This document shows, in pieces, positions 10,750-22,205 of a stretch of 64,000 nt of DNA. The stretch covers positions 10,304,272 through 10,368,271 of the forward strand of contig CM034394.1 in the NCBI GenBank assembly GCA_019925095.2. The letters run 5' to 3'. Within the stretch, counting starts at the first letter, position 1. Every line of letters begins with the position of its first letter. The position numbers were made by a program, and so were the translations under genes. The DNA is from Dendrolimus kikuchii. Taxonomy: Eukaryota; Arthropoda; Insecta; Lepidoptera; Lasiocampidae. The notes under the pieces were generated by a model. That model worked only from the letters and a program-made list of their open reading frames with translations, was not told where the DNA came from and did no database searches.

Positions 10750-11901
10750 GTATCCAAATTTACGTATGCCCTCCGATGCAGCCAACTCTTTAAGCAAACC
10801 TCTCTTCTGAAGATGTTGGATAGCATCGTGAAGGATACGCTCATGTGCATTTTAAATTTGGACATGGATGACCGAACATGGCTACAAGGTTCACTTCCAG
10901 TGAGACTTGAGGGCTTCGGCGTTCGCAAAATTTCCAGTATTGCTTTGCCGGCTTTTTTGTCATCTGTTCACAGTACAAGTGATTTAGTAGTAAAAATTCT
11001 AGAAAAAACCCATTTGAACGTTGAAATTTCATATTTGACAGATGCCAAAAAAGCCTGGTCAATGGCTTGTCCTAATTTTGTCCTGCTCACTGCCCTGACT
11101 TCACAGCGGGCATGGGACGAGCCGATCTGCGAACTGGCACGGGAAAATCTCCTTCAAACGTGTTCCAGTTCGACAGAGCGCGCTCGGCTTTTAGCCGTCG
11201 CTACTTGGAAGTCTGGACAGTGGTTGCAGGTGCACCCATCATTTAATACAGGTACAGTTTTAGAAAACTCTGCTTTCCGGTTAGCTGCGAGCCTTCGCCT
11301 GGGCGCTCCATGTTGTGTACCACACCGCTGCCAGTGTGGAACTATGGTGGATCCGTATGGCCACCACGGATTATCATGTTTATATAATTTTGGCCGAAGA
11401 TCTCGCCATGCCAGCCTCAATGACATCATCCGCCGAGCTCTTGTCAGCGTCGGCGTACCAGCCATCCTAGAGCCAAATGGCTTGGTGCGCGACGTTGGCA
11501 AGAGGCCGGATGGAATGTCGCTTATTCCTTGGAAGATGGGAAGGCTGCTTGTGTGGGACGCGACATGCTTTGAGACGCTGGCGGCATCACATCTTCCAAT
11601 GACTAACTCAGGGGCTGGCAACGCTGCTTCAACAGCTGAAGATCTCAAACGGCGCAAATATGGAACCCTAGGAAGGCGTTACATATTTGTGCCTTTTAGA
11701 GTTGAAACCTTAGGTCCGTGGAGTCCATCGGCAAAGAGTTTCTTCAAAGAAATTTGTAAGAAACTCTTTGATACCACCCGTGATCAGAAGGCTGGTAGGT
11801 ATTTCGCGCAACGAATCAGCATTGCAATACAGCGTGGCAATGCAGTCAGCCTTCTGGGCATGCTTCCCTCTGGCAGCGATTTGTTACATACTTTATATTA
11901 A
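10750..11901 (+). pseudogene. C-terminal RLE endonuclease part of LINE protein
   Basis: An open frame of 362 codons from the ATG at 10813, with in-frame family-like residues upstream from about 10750 (TYALRCSQLFKQTSLLK). Residues 17-50 (DMDDRTWLQGSLPVRLEGFG) belong to the thumb/linker of this family. A Cys/His cluster lies at C173, C175, H184/H185, C189, followed by R198-H199. The nuclease core is K230-R-P-D233 and W248-D249, fitting the (K/R)PD...D/E pattern of PD-(D/E)xK restriction-like endonucleases of R2-type LINEs. This domain is uninterrupted and ends at a TAA, so it decayed less than the rest. The ATG is only the first Met after the deletion, not a natural start. Confidence 0.75.
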
Positions 11902-12039
11902 TTTATTTGTAATTTAGTTTATTTTTAAACTCCTTAACAACTAATAGTATTTAATTTTTAAGTTGTTATTTGTAGTGTAGTTTAATTTTTAAGATGGTTT
12001 AGTTTATAATTTAGATTTATTTTTTAAGTTACATTCACT

Positions 12040-12146
<107 letters not shown>

Positions 12147-12555
12147 GAACTAGCAGAAGGTGATGTCAGGAGCCTTAAGAACAGACGAGCGTGCATGACA
12201 AGAGTTATGAATGTCAAAGAAGCAAGTTAGCGTGAAGTTATGTATGTATGTATATATATACACATACACACGCACATATATATATACATATATGTGTGTA
12301 GATAGATATACCTACCCATAATATTACCCTTTATATAAGCTCCCGCCTGAAACACCCATTCCTCAGTTAATTTGTCTGTCAACTTCTATTGTTGTGTACT
12401 AGAAGAAGGTGATGTCAGAAGCCTTAAGAACAAACGAGCTTGCATGACAAGAGTTATGAATGTCAAAGAGGCAAGTGAGGTGTGTAAGAATAAGCCTAAA
12501 TGGCACTCTGTTGTTCGTGCCTACCCCTCAAGGGAACTGGCGTGAAGTTATGTAT
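12147..12555 (+). repeat. Direct duplication of a retroelement coding end
   Basis: Two copies of the same sequence, 12147-12255 and 12395-12560. Both read 'gaaggtgatgtcag' then 'agccttaagaaca', 'tgcatgacaagagttatgaa' and 'tggcgtgaagttatgtatgt' (the first copy has 'tagcgtgaagttatg'). The first copy lacks about 60 bp of the centre. AT-rich and CA/TA microsatellite DNA separates them. Confidence 0.7.
12399..12545 (+). pseudogene. Retroelement C-terminal fragment, 48 codons
   Basis: A frame open for 48 codons that ends in TGA: LEEGDVRSLKNKRACMTRV followed by MNVKEASEVCKNKPKWHSVV and RAYPSRELA. The 'KPKWHSVV' pattern followed by a stop resembles the short tails of invertebrate retroelement polyproteins, but I cannot name the family. 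No start codon or upstream domain accompanies it. Confidence 0.35.
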
Positions 12556-12869
12556 GTAGTGTGTATGTAACTTCTATTGTTAAAGAAATACCAATTACTG
12601 AAATTATATTGGCTGGTATTATAAATATCCCTATCCAATAACATTTAGTTGCAGGTGTCTTTGAAATACATATTATAATATAATAAATAAATATGAAAGT
12701 CACTGGTTGATGTTCCTTCTTTACGCCCTGAGGAATGAGCCTATAAATATGTTTGAAATAAATTATAATAATATGTGTATTCGATAACGACTATTATCGT
12801 AATTTTATCTTGATAAATTCTATTGTTTTCAATCCACAATATATGAGTTCAAAGTTTAGTTCTTTTACT

Positions 12870-13190
12870 TTTCTATTCTTCTAATTATTTGTGGACGGCA
12901 CAATATATATTTTCCTTCTATAATTCTCTGTCATACCACAGATCATTATGTCATCTTTAACACAACCCGTCCATCTCTTTTTTTGGTCGTCTTTTACATC
13001 GTACCCGTCAATCTACCAATTTAATCATCTTTTGTGATGTGATTTTCATCCCTCCTCGTTACGTGCCCATATCACCTTAGCCTTATTCTCTTAATTGTTC
13101 AGTTAAGGTTGTAACTTTTACAGATTATCCATTCTTGTCACACGACACAATACCTCACATTTATATGAGCGAAAAGACATTTATCAATAT
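12870..13190 (-). pseudogene. RTE-like LINE reverse transcriptase end, remnant
   Basis: On the minus strand, fragments in shifting frames give GHVTRRDE, then a KKRWTGCVKDDIM-like stretch and 'CGMTENYRRK', which match the familiar C-terminal order of RTE-type reverse transcriptases (WxGHVxRRxE ... RPxKRWxDCVxxD). Several frameshifts and stops break it. The assignment rests on motif order recognised by eye. Confidence 0.45.
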
Positions 13191-13439
13191 TATAATCATT
13201 ATGAGATAGCTGCATTAAGACTGAAGTGAGTATTTTCTACACAGGCACATAACTATCTACTGATAGGTAATTACGTCTGTGACTTTATCTATCTTCAATT
13301 GACAACATTGACTGTAGAACTATCACATGATTACATAATACGACAAAACTTTGTTTGTAGCTTTATAGCTATTACAGCGCATTTATATGCGCCGTAAAGT
13401 GTTGATAGTGTTTTACAAGGGCAGGCCGGTAGACAACTA

Positions 13440-13680
13440 CTCGAATGATTAGTTAGTTGATGTGGCCGGGAGGTGCGATAAATCGGGCGCACCCGTGCCC
13501 GCCTGGACGGTGGTCGCGCCGTGCTATGGAAATGTATTTCGCAGCCAGTGACGTTAATCAGTGTTCAGTCGCCATTAATTTGATTAGGGTTAGTGGGCGC
13601 GGGGCTATCAATCCGCCACATTACCATGTCAGCTTCGTACGGCAAGGGCTACGCCTATATCGACATTTCTTATAATAATT
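13440..13680. promoter_or_regulatory. GC-rich unique islet
   Basis: The islet holds 'gtggccgggaggtgcgataa', 'cgggcgcacccgtgcccgcc' and, nearby, homeodomain-type cores in 'gccattaatttgattag'. It lies between AT-rich flanks and matches none of the repeat families. A 72-codon plus-strand frame (13457-13675) has no domain. Candidate cis-regulatory element. Confidence 0.3.
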
Positions 13681-14395
13681 TCTCATCTTTGAATGCTACT
13701 GCTACATCCGGGATAATGTTATACTTATAGATCGTTTCACGCAGATATAGCGATGGATTTAATGCGTTATTTGTGATGCGATATTGTTATTAATTGTTAA
13801 TGACGTTAAATATTGACGGATAACGTATGTGTAACACTAATGTAACTACTCGCTAATGGGTCTTTAACACTATAAATAAGTCGTTTGGCCATAGTTAATA
13901 ACTATAACATTATATCAGATGAAGCCCTAGCAGGAGTTTAACTTTTCATGTTTTCTGTAGTCTAGTATTTTGAGATTCTAAAATTGAATCTCAGGAATAT
14001 TTTAAGTTGACCTTCTTAAGCGAACGATATGTTGTCAGTTTATGAAATCAGTTATTCCAATAGTTATAAACATCGCCATTTTGTTAAATAAGCTTCACCT
14101 GAAAGACATTTTCATTTATAAAAACAAAATTGCCAGATTTTAGGATAGCAGCAATGATATATGACATAGCGTGACTTTAAATAATAAAAATGGAACGATG
14201 TGACAATTAACTGGTTCAATTTTAATTACCGTAAGGGTTAAAAGCTTTTAGCCACTATTACAAATGAATGTTTAATTAAATTTCAGTAGGAATTTTGATA
14301 ATAACAGTTATTGAGTCACGTTACAGCTTACATCTAGGGCTTCACTGACAGCCCTAGGGTTTGTAAATTGTAATTTCGAACGATTCGTGCTGAGC
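13681..14395. other. AT-rich DNA, nothing recognised
   Basis: No supported feature. 'ctagggcttcactgacagcc' and 'ccctagg' near 14335-14360 form a weak local dyad. Confidence 0.4.
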
Positions 14396-14570
14396 ACTTT
14401 TAGGTCAATTAGGCAGAGTCGCGCCCGCGGGCCGGCACTGGCCACTAATCAGCGGGCACGCCAAACTTTATGCCGTGTTAATTTGACTAATGCGCCTCGG
14501 ATTACACCGTGATAAACTGGCCTACCCTGTGCACTAACGCGGAAGCGGTAAATCTATCCATCATACGAAT
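14396..14570. promoter_or_regulatory. GC-rich unique islet
   Basis: Sequence such as 'cgcgcccgcgggccggcact' sits next to 'ggccactaatcagcggg' and 'gttaatttgactaatgcg', so GC-rich blocks alternate with TAAT cores. No repeat or coding signal. Candidate cis-regulatory element. Confidence 0.3.
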
Positions 14571-15635
14571 ATCCTCGACGTACCCGGACAATACCTACCT
14601 GTTTGAATAATTGCTTTTAAAACAACCGCTATAAATTATAAAGTGATTTGAATTTTTCCTTTCTTTTTCTCTTGAAATTGATTAATTGGTTTGGTAACTA
14701 CTTATTTCGGTTTTATTTTATAATGAAAACTTTACAGACTGCTTTGAGTGTCTTTGAATAATATCCAATAAATATGAAAAATACTTGGTTTGAATATTTG
14801 TATGTTTGAATGTTTGTTTCTCACATTTTTGGAAATAATCGAAGATTGACATTTGGCATATACTTATATACTTTAAATTATGGAGCGTAAGGAAAGGAGA
14901 AACATCACACATAAGCCATTAAATTGCAGCTACTACTGTAGCTGCTTGCGTAAACACTGGATGCTGTTTCAGTTTTAGTTCCATTTAAGATTGTACATCT
15001 TATATCTACCCCCCATACTTTGAATAACGGGGATGTACATAGGATACTTTTTATACTTGAAAATAAGATAGTTTGTAGTAAAGGTTTGATAAAGTATATT
15101 CGGAAGGTGTCGTGTCCAGCGCCAATTAGGTCGTACAACTTAACCAATTAGAAATGAAACAATCACCCTCATCACGTCACGACCGTCGTGTGAATACGCC
15201 CCTATCATATCACTACACAGAATGTGCTTTTTGTACACCACTTTATGACGTTTTAAAAGGCCTCGTTACTATTTCGATTATTTACAAAAAAAGGAAAATT
15301 TTCGTCTATATGCAGTATTAGACAATGTTCATAGGGGACAATTTATGCTTCCCTAAGCTTTATTGTCATTATGTGGGCACTATAAAGTGTCGCAAGTGTA
15401 ACATGTAACAGTGGCTTTTTGTCATTGTCATTTCTTTTAATTTGAAAACACTGAATTAAATTAAACATACTCAAATTTTATTTCAAAATTATAAATTAAA
15501 CTAAATACCTAAAAATAAACTAAATTATAAATAAATTAATATCAAGTATGTAACAAATCGATGCCAGGAGGGATTACTCAAATTAAATTAATTTATGGTT
15601 TTATTAAAAATAATATTAAGTCGATTCGATTAGTT
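14571..15635. other. AT-rich DNA, nothing recognised
   Basis: Low-complexity AT-rich DNA with T and A runs. Several short frames are present on both strands, none with recognisable content. Confidence 0.4.
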
Positions 15636-15710
15636 TTATACTGTTTGAGCCCTGTGCTGAATAGTTGGGTTATAAGTAATGTAAAATTGTAAAGATATTG
15701 TGGCGTTTAC

Positions 15711-15886
15711 CTGGAACCACGTTTGTTTGATGAACCTAAAATCATACAAGTCTACTTCATTGTATTCCTTAATTTTAGACACTATGTTATTTAGAAGAAA
15801 TCGATCCATACTATTGACCTTTTTCATAGGTATTGTAAAAATACAGGTGCCTTTTTTACATTTCATCAATTCTAGCTCAAACGAGT
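15711..15886 (-). pseudogene. Exon-like minus-strand frame, unrecognised
   Basis: On the minus strand a frame reads SFELELMKCKKGTCIFTIP, then MKKVNSMDRFLLNNIVSKIK and EYNEVDLYDFRFIKQTWFQ. The composition looks more like a real soluble protein than the neighbouring AT-driven frames. It ends at CAG|GTAAAC (donor GT at 15710-15709), a good splice donor. The upstream side has only a weak acceptor (tttttgattaaag) and there is no ATG nearby. No matching neighbouring exon was found. It may be one exon of an unannotated gene, a decayed gene copy, or chance. Confidence 0.25.
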
Positions 15887-16208
15887 CTTTAATCAAAAAC
15901 CAGTGAATGCAATTTTATTTATTTTTGAAAATAAAATGTTTCCGTTTAAAAGATTTTGGTATCATCAATATTTAAGCTACTTTCACCACCAGTCTACTCT
16001 CTATAGTTAACAATGTATTGGTCAGATGGTTGTCTGATATTAGAAAAGAATTTATGATAATTATAACAATAATATTTTCATCTATATAAAAAAGTTAATT
16101 TTAAAATGTCATGGAAAATTATAAGTATTACATGGATAATGAAATATTTCATAATATAATAGTGTACAGGTAAATTAGCTTCGAGACGTTTTCGCGTTTA
16201 TAGTAGTA

Positions 16209-18103
16209 CTAGAGTTTACCCCGCGGCTGCGCCGCGGGTTAACCTCTAGTTCCTGCTTCTTATTTAAAGAGCAGGTGTTAATACAGGTTACATTGTACAA
16301 CATTTTTATGTTAGTGCCATTTGCACCCGAAAAATTCACTTAATTTTATATCGCAAACTATCCGATCTCCTGGCATGAGTATATATGTCCATTTTCGGCA
16401 TTAAAACTACATTTAAACAAAATTACAATAAAAACAATCCAGTATTCTCAGTGTTTTCCGAAAACTTAACAGAAAGACATCGAGTTACTATCGCATTTGT
16501 GAATGAATGAATGTTTATATCTATGAACTTGAGAAATGATTGGTCTCATCCAAACTTTCATCCTCTATTTCAAACCGTCCTAGTTTAATTTATCTATCCC
16601 CCGTCAATGAAAACTATAAAAATGACAAAAAGGATAAAAACAGCAGAAGGACAAAAAATCAAAAAGGACAAAAAGAGCTAAAAGGACAAAAAGGTCAAAA
16701 CGATCAAAATGGACAAAAAGAGCAAAATGGACAAAAAGGACAAAAAGAGCAAAAACATAAAAAGAGCAAAACGGACAAAAACGGCAAAAAGAACAAAATG
16801 GACAAAAAGGACAAAAAAGAGAAAAAAGAACAAAATGAACAAAAAGTTTAAAAAGAGCAAAATGGACAAAAAGTTCAAAAAGAGCAAAATGCACAAAAAG
16901 GACAAATAGAGCAGAAACATTAAAAGAGCAAAAACATAAAAAGAGCAAAAACAAAAAAAAGAGCAAAAAGGACAAAAAGGGCAAAAAGAACAAAAAGGAC
17001 AAAAAAGAGAAAAAAGAACAAAATGGACAAAAAGTTTAAAAAGAGCAAAAGAGCAAAATGGACAAAAAGTTCAAAAAGAGCAAAATGGACAAAAAGGACA
17101 AAAAGAGCAAAAACAAAAAAGAGTAAAATGGACAAAAAGGACAAAAAAGAGAATAAAGAGCAAAATGGACAAAAAGGGTTAAAAAAGAGCAAAAAGAGCA
17201 AAAGAGCAAAAAGAGTAAAATGGACAAAAAAGAGTTAAAAGAGCAAAATGGAGAAAAAGAGCAAAAGAGCAAAATGGACAAAAAGGGCAAAAAAGAGCAA
17301 AAAGAGCAAAAAGAGCAAAAGAGCAAAATGGACAAAAAGGACAAAAAAATAGCAAAATGGACAAAAAGGGCAAAAAAGAGCAAAAAGAGCAACAAGAGCA
17401 AAATGGACAAAAAGGACAAAAAAGAAAAAAGAGCAAAATGGACAAAAAGGACAAAAAAGAGAAAAAAGAGCAAAATGGACAAAAAGTTCAAAAAGAGCAA
17501 AATGGACAAAAAGGGCAAAAAAGAGCAAAAAGGGCAAAATGGACAAAAAGGAGAAAAAAGAGCAAAATGGACAAAAAGGACAAAAAAAGATCAAAAAGGA
17601 CAAAAAGAGCAAAAAGGACAGAAAGAGCAAAAAGGTCAAAAAATCAAAAAGAATAAAAAGATTAAAAAGGAGAAAAAGAGCAAAAAGGACAAAAAGAGCA
17701 AAACGGACAAATAACCAAAATGACGAAAATGGCAAACCATAAAACTAACCAAAACCTATCCCACTTTTGGGATAACCTTTACATAAATATATCCCAAAAT
17801 CTATCCCATTATCCAGGATGAAAAATATCCCTGGTCCACCCTCGGTATGAAAATGACATATATACCGATTTTCAGCCAAATCGGTCTAGTAGTTTTTCCG
17901 TAGAAGCATAACAAACAAACAAATATATTTTTATCCCGGAAACTATCCCATTTTTCGGGATAAAAAGTATCCTATGTTCATCCTCGGCATCGAAAATATA
18001 TATATATACTGAGTTTCAGCCAAATCGGTCCAGCAGTTTTGCCGTGAAAACGGAACAGACAGACAGACACAGTTACTTTCGCATTTATAATATTAATAGG
18101 GAT
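16209..18103 (+). mobile_element. Element C copy 1, with 9-bp-period array
   Basis: It starts 'ctagagtttacc' followed by the hairpin CCCGCGG-ctgcg-CCGCGGG and ends 'tttcgcatttataatatta'. Two 'aaatcggtc...agtagtttt'-type cores with 'atcccgg' words lie in the 3' part. The copy at 26747-28152 has the same 5' and 3' parts in the same order. Element family: a non-autonomous dispersed repeat, possibly RTE-related judging from the 3' end (inference). A simple-sequence array (16624-17732) fills its centre. Confidence 0.7.
16624..17732. repeat. 9-bp-period purine-rich array
   Basis: About 1.1 kb built of 9-mers CAAAAAGGA, CAAAAAGAG and CAAAATGGA, often alternating to give an 18-bp period, with occasional 8-mers that shift phase. 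The plus strand is almost entirely A and G with C. Because the units contain no stop codon, open frames of 60-166 codons occur on both strands (Lys-rich KKGQKEQNGQ on plus; Phe/Leu/Cys-rich on minus). These are consequences of the array, not genes. The ends, 'gacaaaaagg' and 'tgacgaaaatgg', are shared with the array at 27171. Confidence 0.9.
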
Positions 18104-18332
18104 TTGTATATTTATAGGACTTCTAAACTTGAAATTTAAATTTCCTTGAGATTTAGTATGAAAAATTATGTTTAATGTTAATATTTATTATTTTAATAAC
18201 GTTTAATATTATTACTATCATATTTAGTACCTGCCTATAAAAATAAATAAAAGTACTAGTTTATTTATTTATGTACTGACAGTACCTACACTATTATAAA
18301 CGCAAACACGTCTCGAAGCTAATTTACCTGTA

Positions 18333-18985
18333 ACGGTTGTACCTATTAAACAATTTTTGAAGAATGTTAATATAAACAAATATAATATGATCCAAATATT
18401 GATGAACTATAAATAAACGGTAAATTACTACATAACGGAAAAAGTGATAATTTGTAAATATGCGTTTACAAATTATAAGTACTGTCGTGGCGAGCTGTAT
18501 TAACATGGTAATTGAATGATTTAAAATCCACATGTTTAATTTTGTAAGTGCAATAAAAGTTCGAAATATTATAAGTATTGAGTATGAATGAAATACAGTA
18601 AAATAAATGTCATTAAACTTTTATCATAAAGTTTAATGACACTTATTTTACCCTATTGTACGTGTTGATATACTGTAAATTCGTTTCATTGTCACAATAT
18701 ATTCGAGCAGTTTTGAATCGTTAAATTCAGCTATGTCTTATTATTTTACAACAAATGTGACATATCAAGTTTAACTGTTGAATGTTATATGACTTTAAAA
18801 ACTGTAATATGTAAAGAAGTAGAAAATTTATGTTATGTAAAATAATTTGGTGTTAGAGATAAAAGTATCTATAAATATTTTAAAAATAGACCAATAACTA
18901 AAATAATAATGCATTTTATTTAATGCTTAGTAAGTAACCAGAAATAACCGATAATACACCGGCCCATAAAAAATCGAAATGTGTG
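18333..18985. other. AT-rich DNA with short dyad
   Basis: Mostly structureless. Around 18607-18655 an inverted repeat 'aaatgtcattaaactttta' / 'aaagtttaatgacacttatt' can form a hairpin of about 18 bp. Confidence 0.4.
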
Positions 18986-19000
18986 CTGGGACACATATTA

Positions 19001-19330
19001 GAAGTGAAACTTCAACGGACAAGTGGAAAAACTTATCACAACGAACAAGTTGAAAAACGAATGGCAACGGAAGAGTGGAAAAACGAATCGCAACGGACAA
19101 GTGGAAAAACGAATGGCAACGGATGGCGCTTTTTCGTGACAGAAAAATCTTAAGACTCCGTCTATATAAAAGTTTCACTTCAAAAGAAAAGTGTACTTAT
19201 GTATTTCGATGCGCTGAGTCCGAATCTCGGGTCAGTTTGGCCCAGACACCCTCAAAACTTTGGGAAGAAATTAAAAAATAGATGGGTCTAGTCAAAAGTA
19301 CAGGTCACTCTACCTTTTTTGTGTGTCAGT
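19001..19330. repeat. 26-bp minisatellite inside a dispersed repeat
   Basis: Four near-identical 26-bp units, CAACGGACAAGTGGAAAAAC plus GAATGG, run from 19012 to about 19116 with a partial fifth unit. The array is bracketed by inverted words GAAGTGAAACTT (19006) and AAGTTTCACTTC (19170). After that comes 'gtacttatgtatttcgatgc', part of what I remember as a common moth repeat. Short frames across it are not genes. Confidence 0.6.
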
Positions 19331-20540
19331 GTAATTATTAAATTTTGCCTACTGCAAAGCAGTATTAGTACGTTAAAAGAAAAAAAGACTAGTAGAACAG
19401 AACTAGTAGACGGAAAGTAGACTAGTTTTCCTGTGATATGGATTTAAGATGTACGCAATAGAAGTCGCGTAGCTGATGCACTTTTGCAGCAGTGAGCTAG
19501 GCTGCGATAGAAATACTGTTTTAAATGCTATTGTCGTTCATATTGTTAAAAATGTAGTTATATTTTGTTACGACGCTGTTAAAGACTGTACACATGTAAC
19601 ATGTCCAGTTGTCTTCAATTGGTAAGAGAGGGTGAGCGCACTTAATCCATTTGTGGCGGCCGCGACGTATGCGGGAGCATTTTATCTGACCATCGAATTG
19701 AACAGAAGTTTATATTGCCTCCGTTACGTTTACAACAATTCCTTGTGTCCACGCAATTACTGGGTGTGGCCGACTCGCTGATTTATGCTTTTGTTCTTTT
19801 CATTCAAAGGGAATCTTTCAAAGCAAAGTTCTTTCCTAACAAATTATTATTGAGAAGTTGACCGTTAATAGCTATTTTCGCGTATCGTATCTAAGAAATA
19901 CCTATTTTTCTTTCTTTCATCAGCATTTTATGCTTTTCATCTAGATTAAATTATATTAAGTAAACAAACATCAGTTTCCTGTAAGATACGTTACATATGC
20001 GTTACGTTTGCGGTACTACTAGTACGACTTGTCTGCATGGAATTCAGATTTAGAGTCACGCTTTTTATATTATTTTAATAAAGCAGGTAAACGTAATGTA
20101 CTCTAAAATATTGCACTAACACCAGTACAATATTTAAAAAATATCTTTAGTGTTTTGTTAGATACTGTTCGTGTTATAAACGGGGCAAAATTGTCTCCAT
20201 TTTAAGAAATTATTCTCCACGTTTGGATTCAATTTCATATATTATGATTTATTTAGCTTTGGAACCATGGCTATTACAAAATGTCTTTCGTGTGAATACA
20301 TTGCTTTTCACTTGCAAGATCCTTTTAAAGAAAGAACTTATGACATCATAAATTAGGACAGTAAATTCAAACAACAAAACAAAGTAAGAAAGGAAATACT
20401 TATTTCATTATATTTAGATGCACCGTTGCAGCATTTTATCAGCGTTTGAAATGAATGACGGTATATAACATTTTTAAGATGTGATGGAGTCGCGGGAGCT
20501 ATGACTCATGATAAAGAATAAAAAATCTGTTCTATTATAA
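19331..20540. other. AT-rich DNA, one small GC patch
   Basis: A short GC patch at about 19655-19680 ('ggcggccgcgacgtatgcgg') breaks otherwise AT-rich DNA. No gene or repeat is supported. Confidence 0.35.
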
Positions 20541-20830
20541 GTTCGCCCCGCCTCTCGCAGGATTGGCTGCTAACCCTTCCATAACCAAAGGGTTACTATC
20601 GAGCCCCCACCTCAGAAGCGCGCGCGCCGGTCGTTCGTCTTTTACGTTTTTTACCGGCACCGTTTATTTTTATTTTCGACTCACATGAATATAGAGGGTT
20701 TGATTGGGTAAAAGGGTTAGGATATAAATAAATCCGTGGCGTCATCCACACCCGATGTTGATAGGGCGGTGCCTTTCGAGAGTGAAAGGGTTGGCTTAAT
20801 TGTCAGTTTAATAGGGGATCGCCGATGGGG
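20541..20830. promoter_or_regulatory. GC-rich unique islet
   Basis: It holds 'cgccccgcctctcgcaggat' and 'agaagcgcgcgcgccggtcg'. AACCCTT and AAGGGTT half-sites form a dyad around 'ccataacca' near 20572-20595, and AAGGGTT recurs near 20711 and 20787. No repeat family or coding frame fits. Candidate enhancer or promoter. Confidence 0.3.
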
Positions 20831-22205
20831 TTAAAATATGTACTTCATTTTATATACTTGACTTTGTATATGCATATTACAAATAGAACTAATGGCTATA
20901 GATATAGTCATTTAAACTATATTTGTATGTAGCTTTAAAATTTCTTTTTATGCGCGATCTTGTTACATTTTATTACTATATACTAAATATTAACTAAACA
21001 TGTTTAATAACATAATTATGACCGCTAAATATCAATTAAAATTTTGTATCATGGTTTAGGAGTATTAGAATAATGAATAAATGCATTCTATTTATCAGAA
21101 ATGAACAAAATATTACTGTCTTTTAGGTATGCTAAGGGCACGCTGTTGCATATAGTCGATAATTATAAAGGCAAACATAATTTTGGTGATTTTCAAAATT
21201 AACTTTTGTTGCTTTAGGCTTGTATTTGCTCGATAACAGAAACATGCATTACGAAACAAGTGACGTGACTTATGCCACTACACAGGGATTATACACACAC
21301 CTTGCTTGTTTAAATTATACCTTGAAATGCCTGTCAACACGGTTATTACACCGTTAGAACATACGTTTCAATTCAAAGGGATTAAAGACTTAGCGCAATA
21401 TATCAGCTGCAAAATATTAAACTTTAAATAGTCGGTGTTTGCAAAGTGATGAAAGTACAATTTATTCTAGAACTCATGACTAATTAGTTATTAAGATTGC
21501 CTATTATTTTGTTTTATCATAATGGCGGAAGAAGAATACTAAGGCTGCTTTCTGATTTGTCGGTGCATCAGCGACGAGGAATCGATATGTTCAGTACCGT
21601 CTATATTTTGTAGAATATTGAGGATCGGCAATGGTCTGGTTTTTGGAGGTATTTAAAAGAGCTATTAACGATATAAATATATTTAATCTACTTAATGTTA
21701 CACGATTTACAAGCAGACATGAGAGAACAACAGAATATTTAGAATTTTAAATATAACTTGACGTCTCAGGTACCAGTACCAAGTAAGACAACCTCATTTT
21801 ACATATTTCTATGAGCGGTTCCTAATGCTTTACTTTCAAACGCATTTCGTCGTTCGTTTTCGTCCGATCAGCCCGAAAGAGTCCCTGAAATATTTTAATA
21901 AAAGAAAGAAAGAAAAAAAAAATTTAAATGTAAAAAAAAATGTATGTGCGTGCAGTTCACAAGCATTACAAGTGAAACAAAGTGTGCCAAGGGGTGAATT
22001 CTAAATTTCATGACGTCACATTTCATGTATTATATCGTTATAACATAAGCTTTAAAACTCGAAATTTAAAGTATTAACGAAAAACTTCTAAACATTTCAA
22101 ACAAACTCTATTTGTATGAGCATAGTGTTTAAATTATTAAAGATAATGTATACTATCTCATTCTCTCGTAGGCTTAGTCCTATAGATTTGTGTTTATCTC
22201 TTTTT
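20831..22205. other. AT-rich DNA, nothing recognised
   Basis: No supported gene, RNA or repeat. A/T homopolymers are frequent near 21900-21950. Confidence 0.4.

Larger units (their letters stand above)
16165..18332. mobile_element. TA-flanked inverted-repeat element (MITE-like) with insertion
   Basis: Arms at 16167-16208 and 18286-18330 are inverted repeats: CAGGTAAATTAGCTTCGAGA is perfect in both, and the match extends 23 bp and then continues with a few mismatches through 'cgtttata'. Both ends are flanked by TA, as expected for a Tc1/mariner-type target duplication. Most of the interior is a later insertion (element C, 16209-18103). Without it the element would be about 270 bp, a size typical of a non-autonomous MITE. 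No transposase is encoded. Confidence 0.6.

Noticed and set aside
16540..17742. Long Lys/Gln-rich and Phe/Leu-rich open frames on both strands
   Set aside because: They are the direct result of a stop-free 9-bp array; frames exist on both strands with only repeat composition and no start or splice context.
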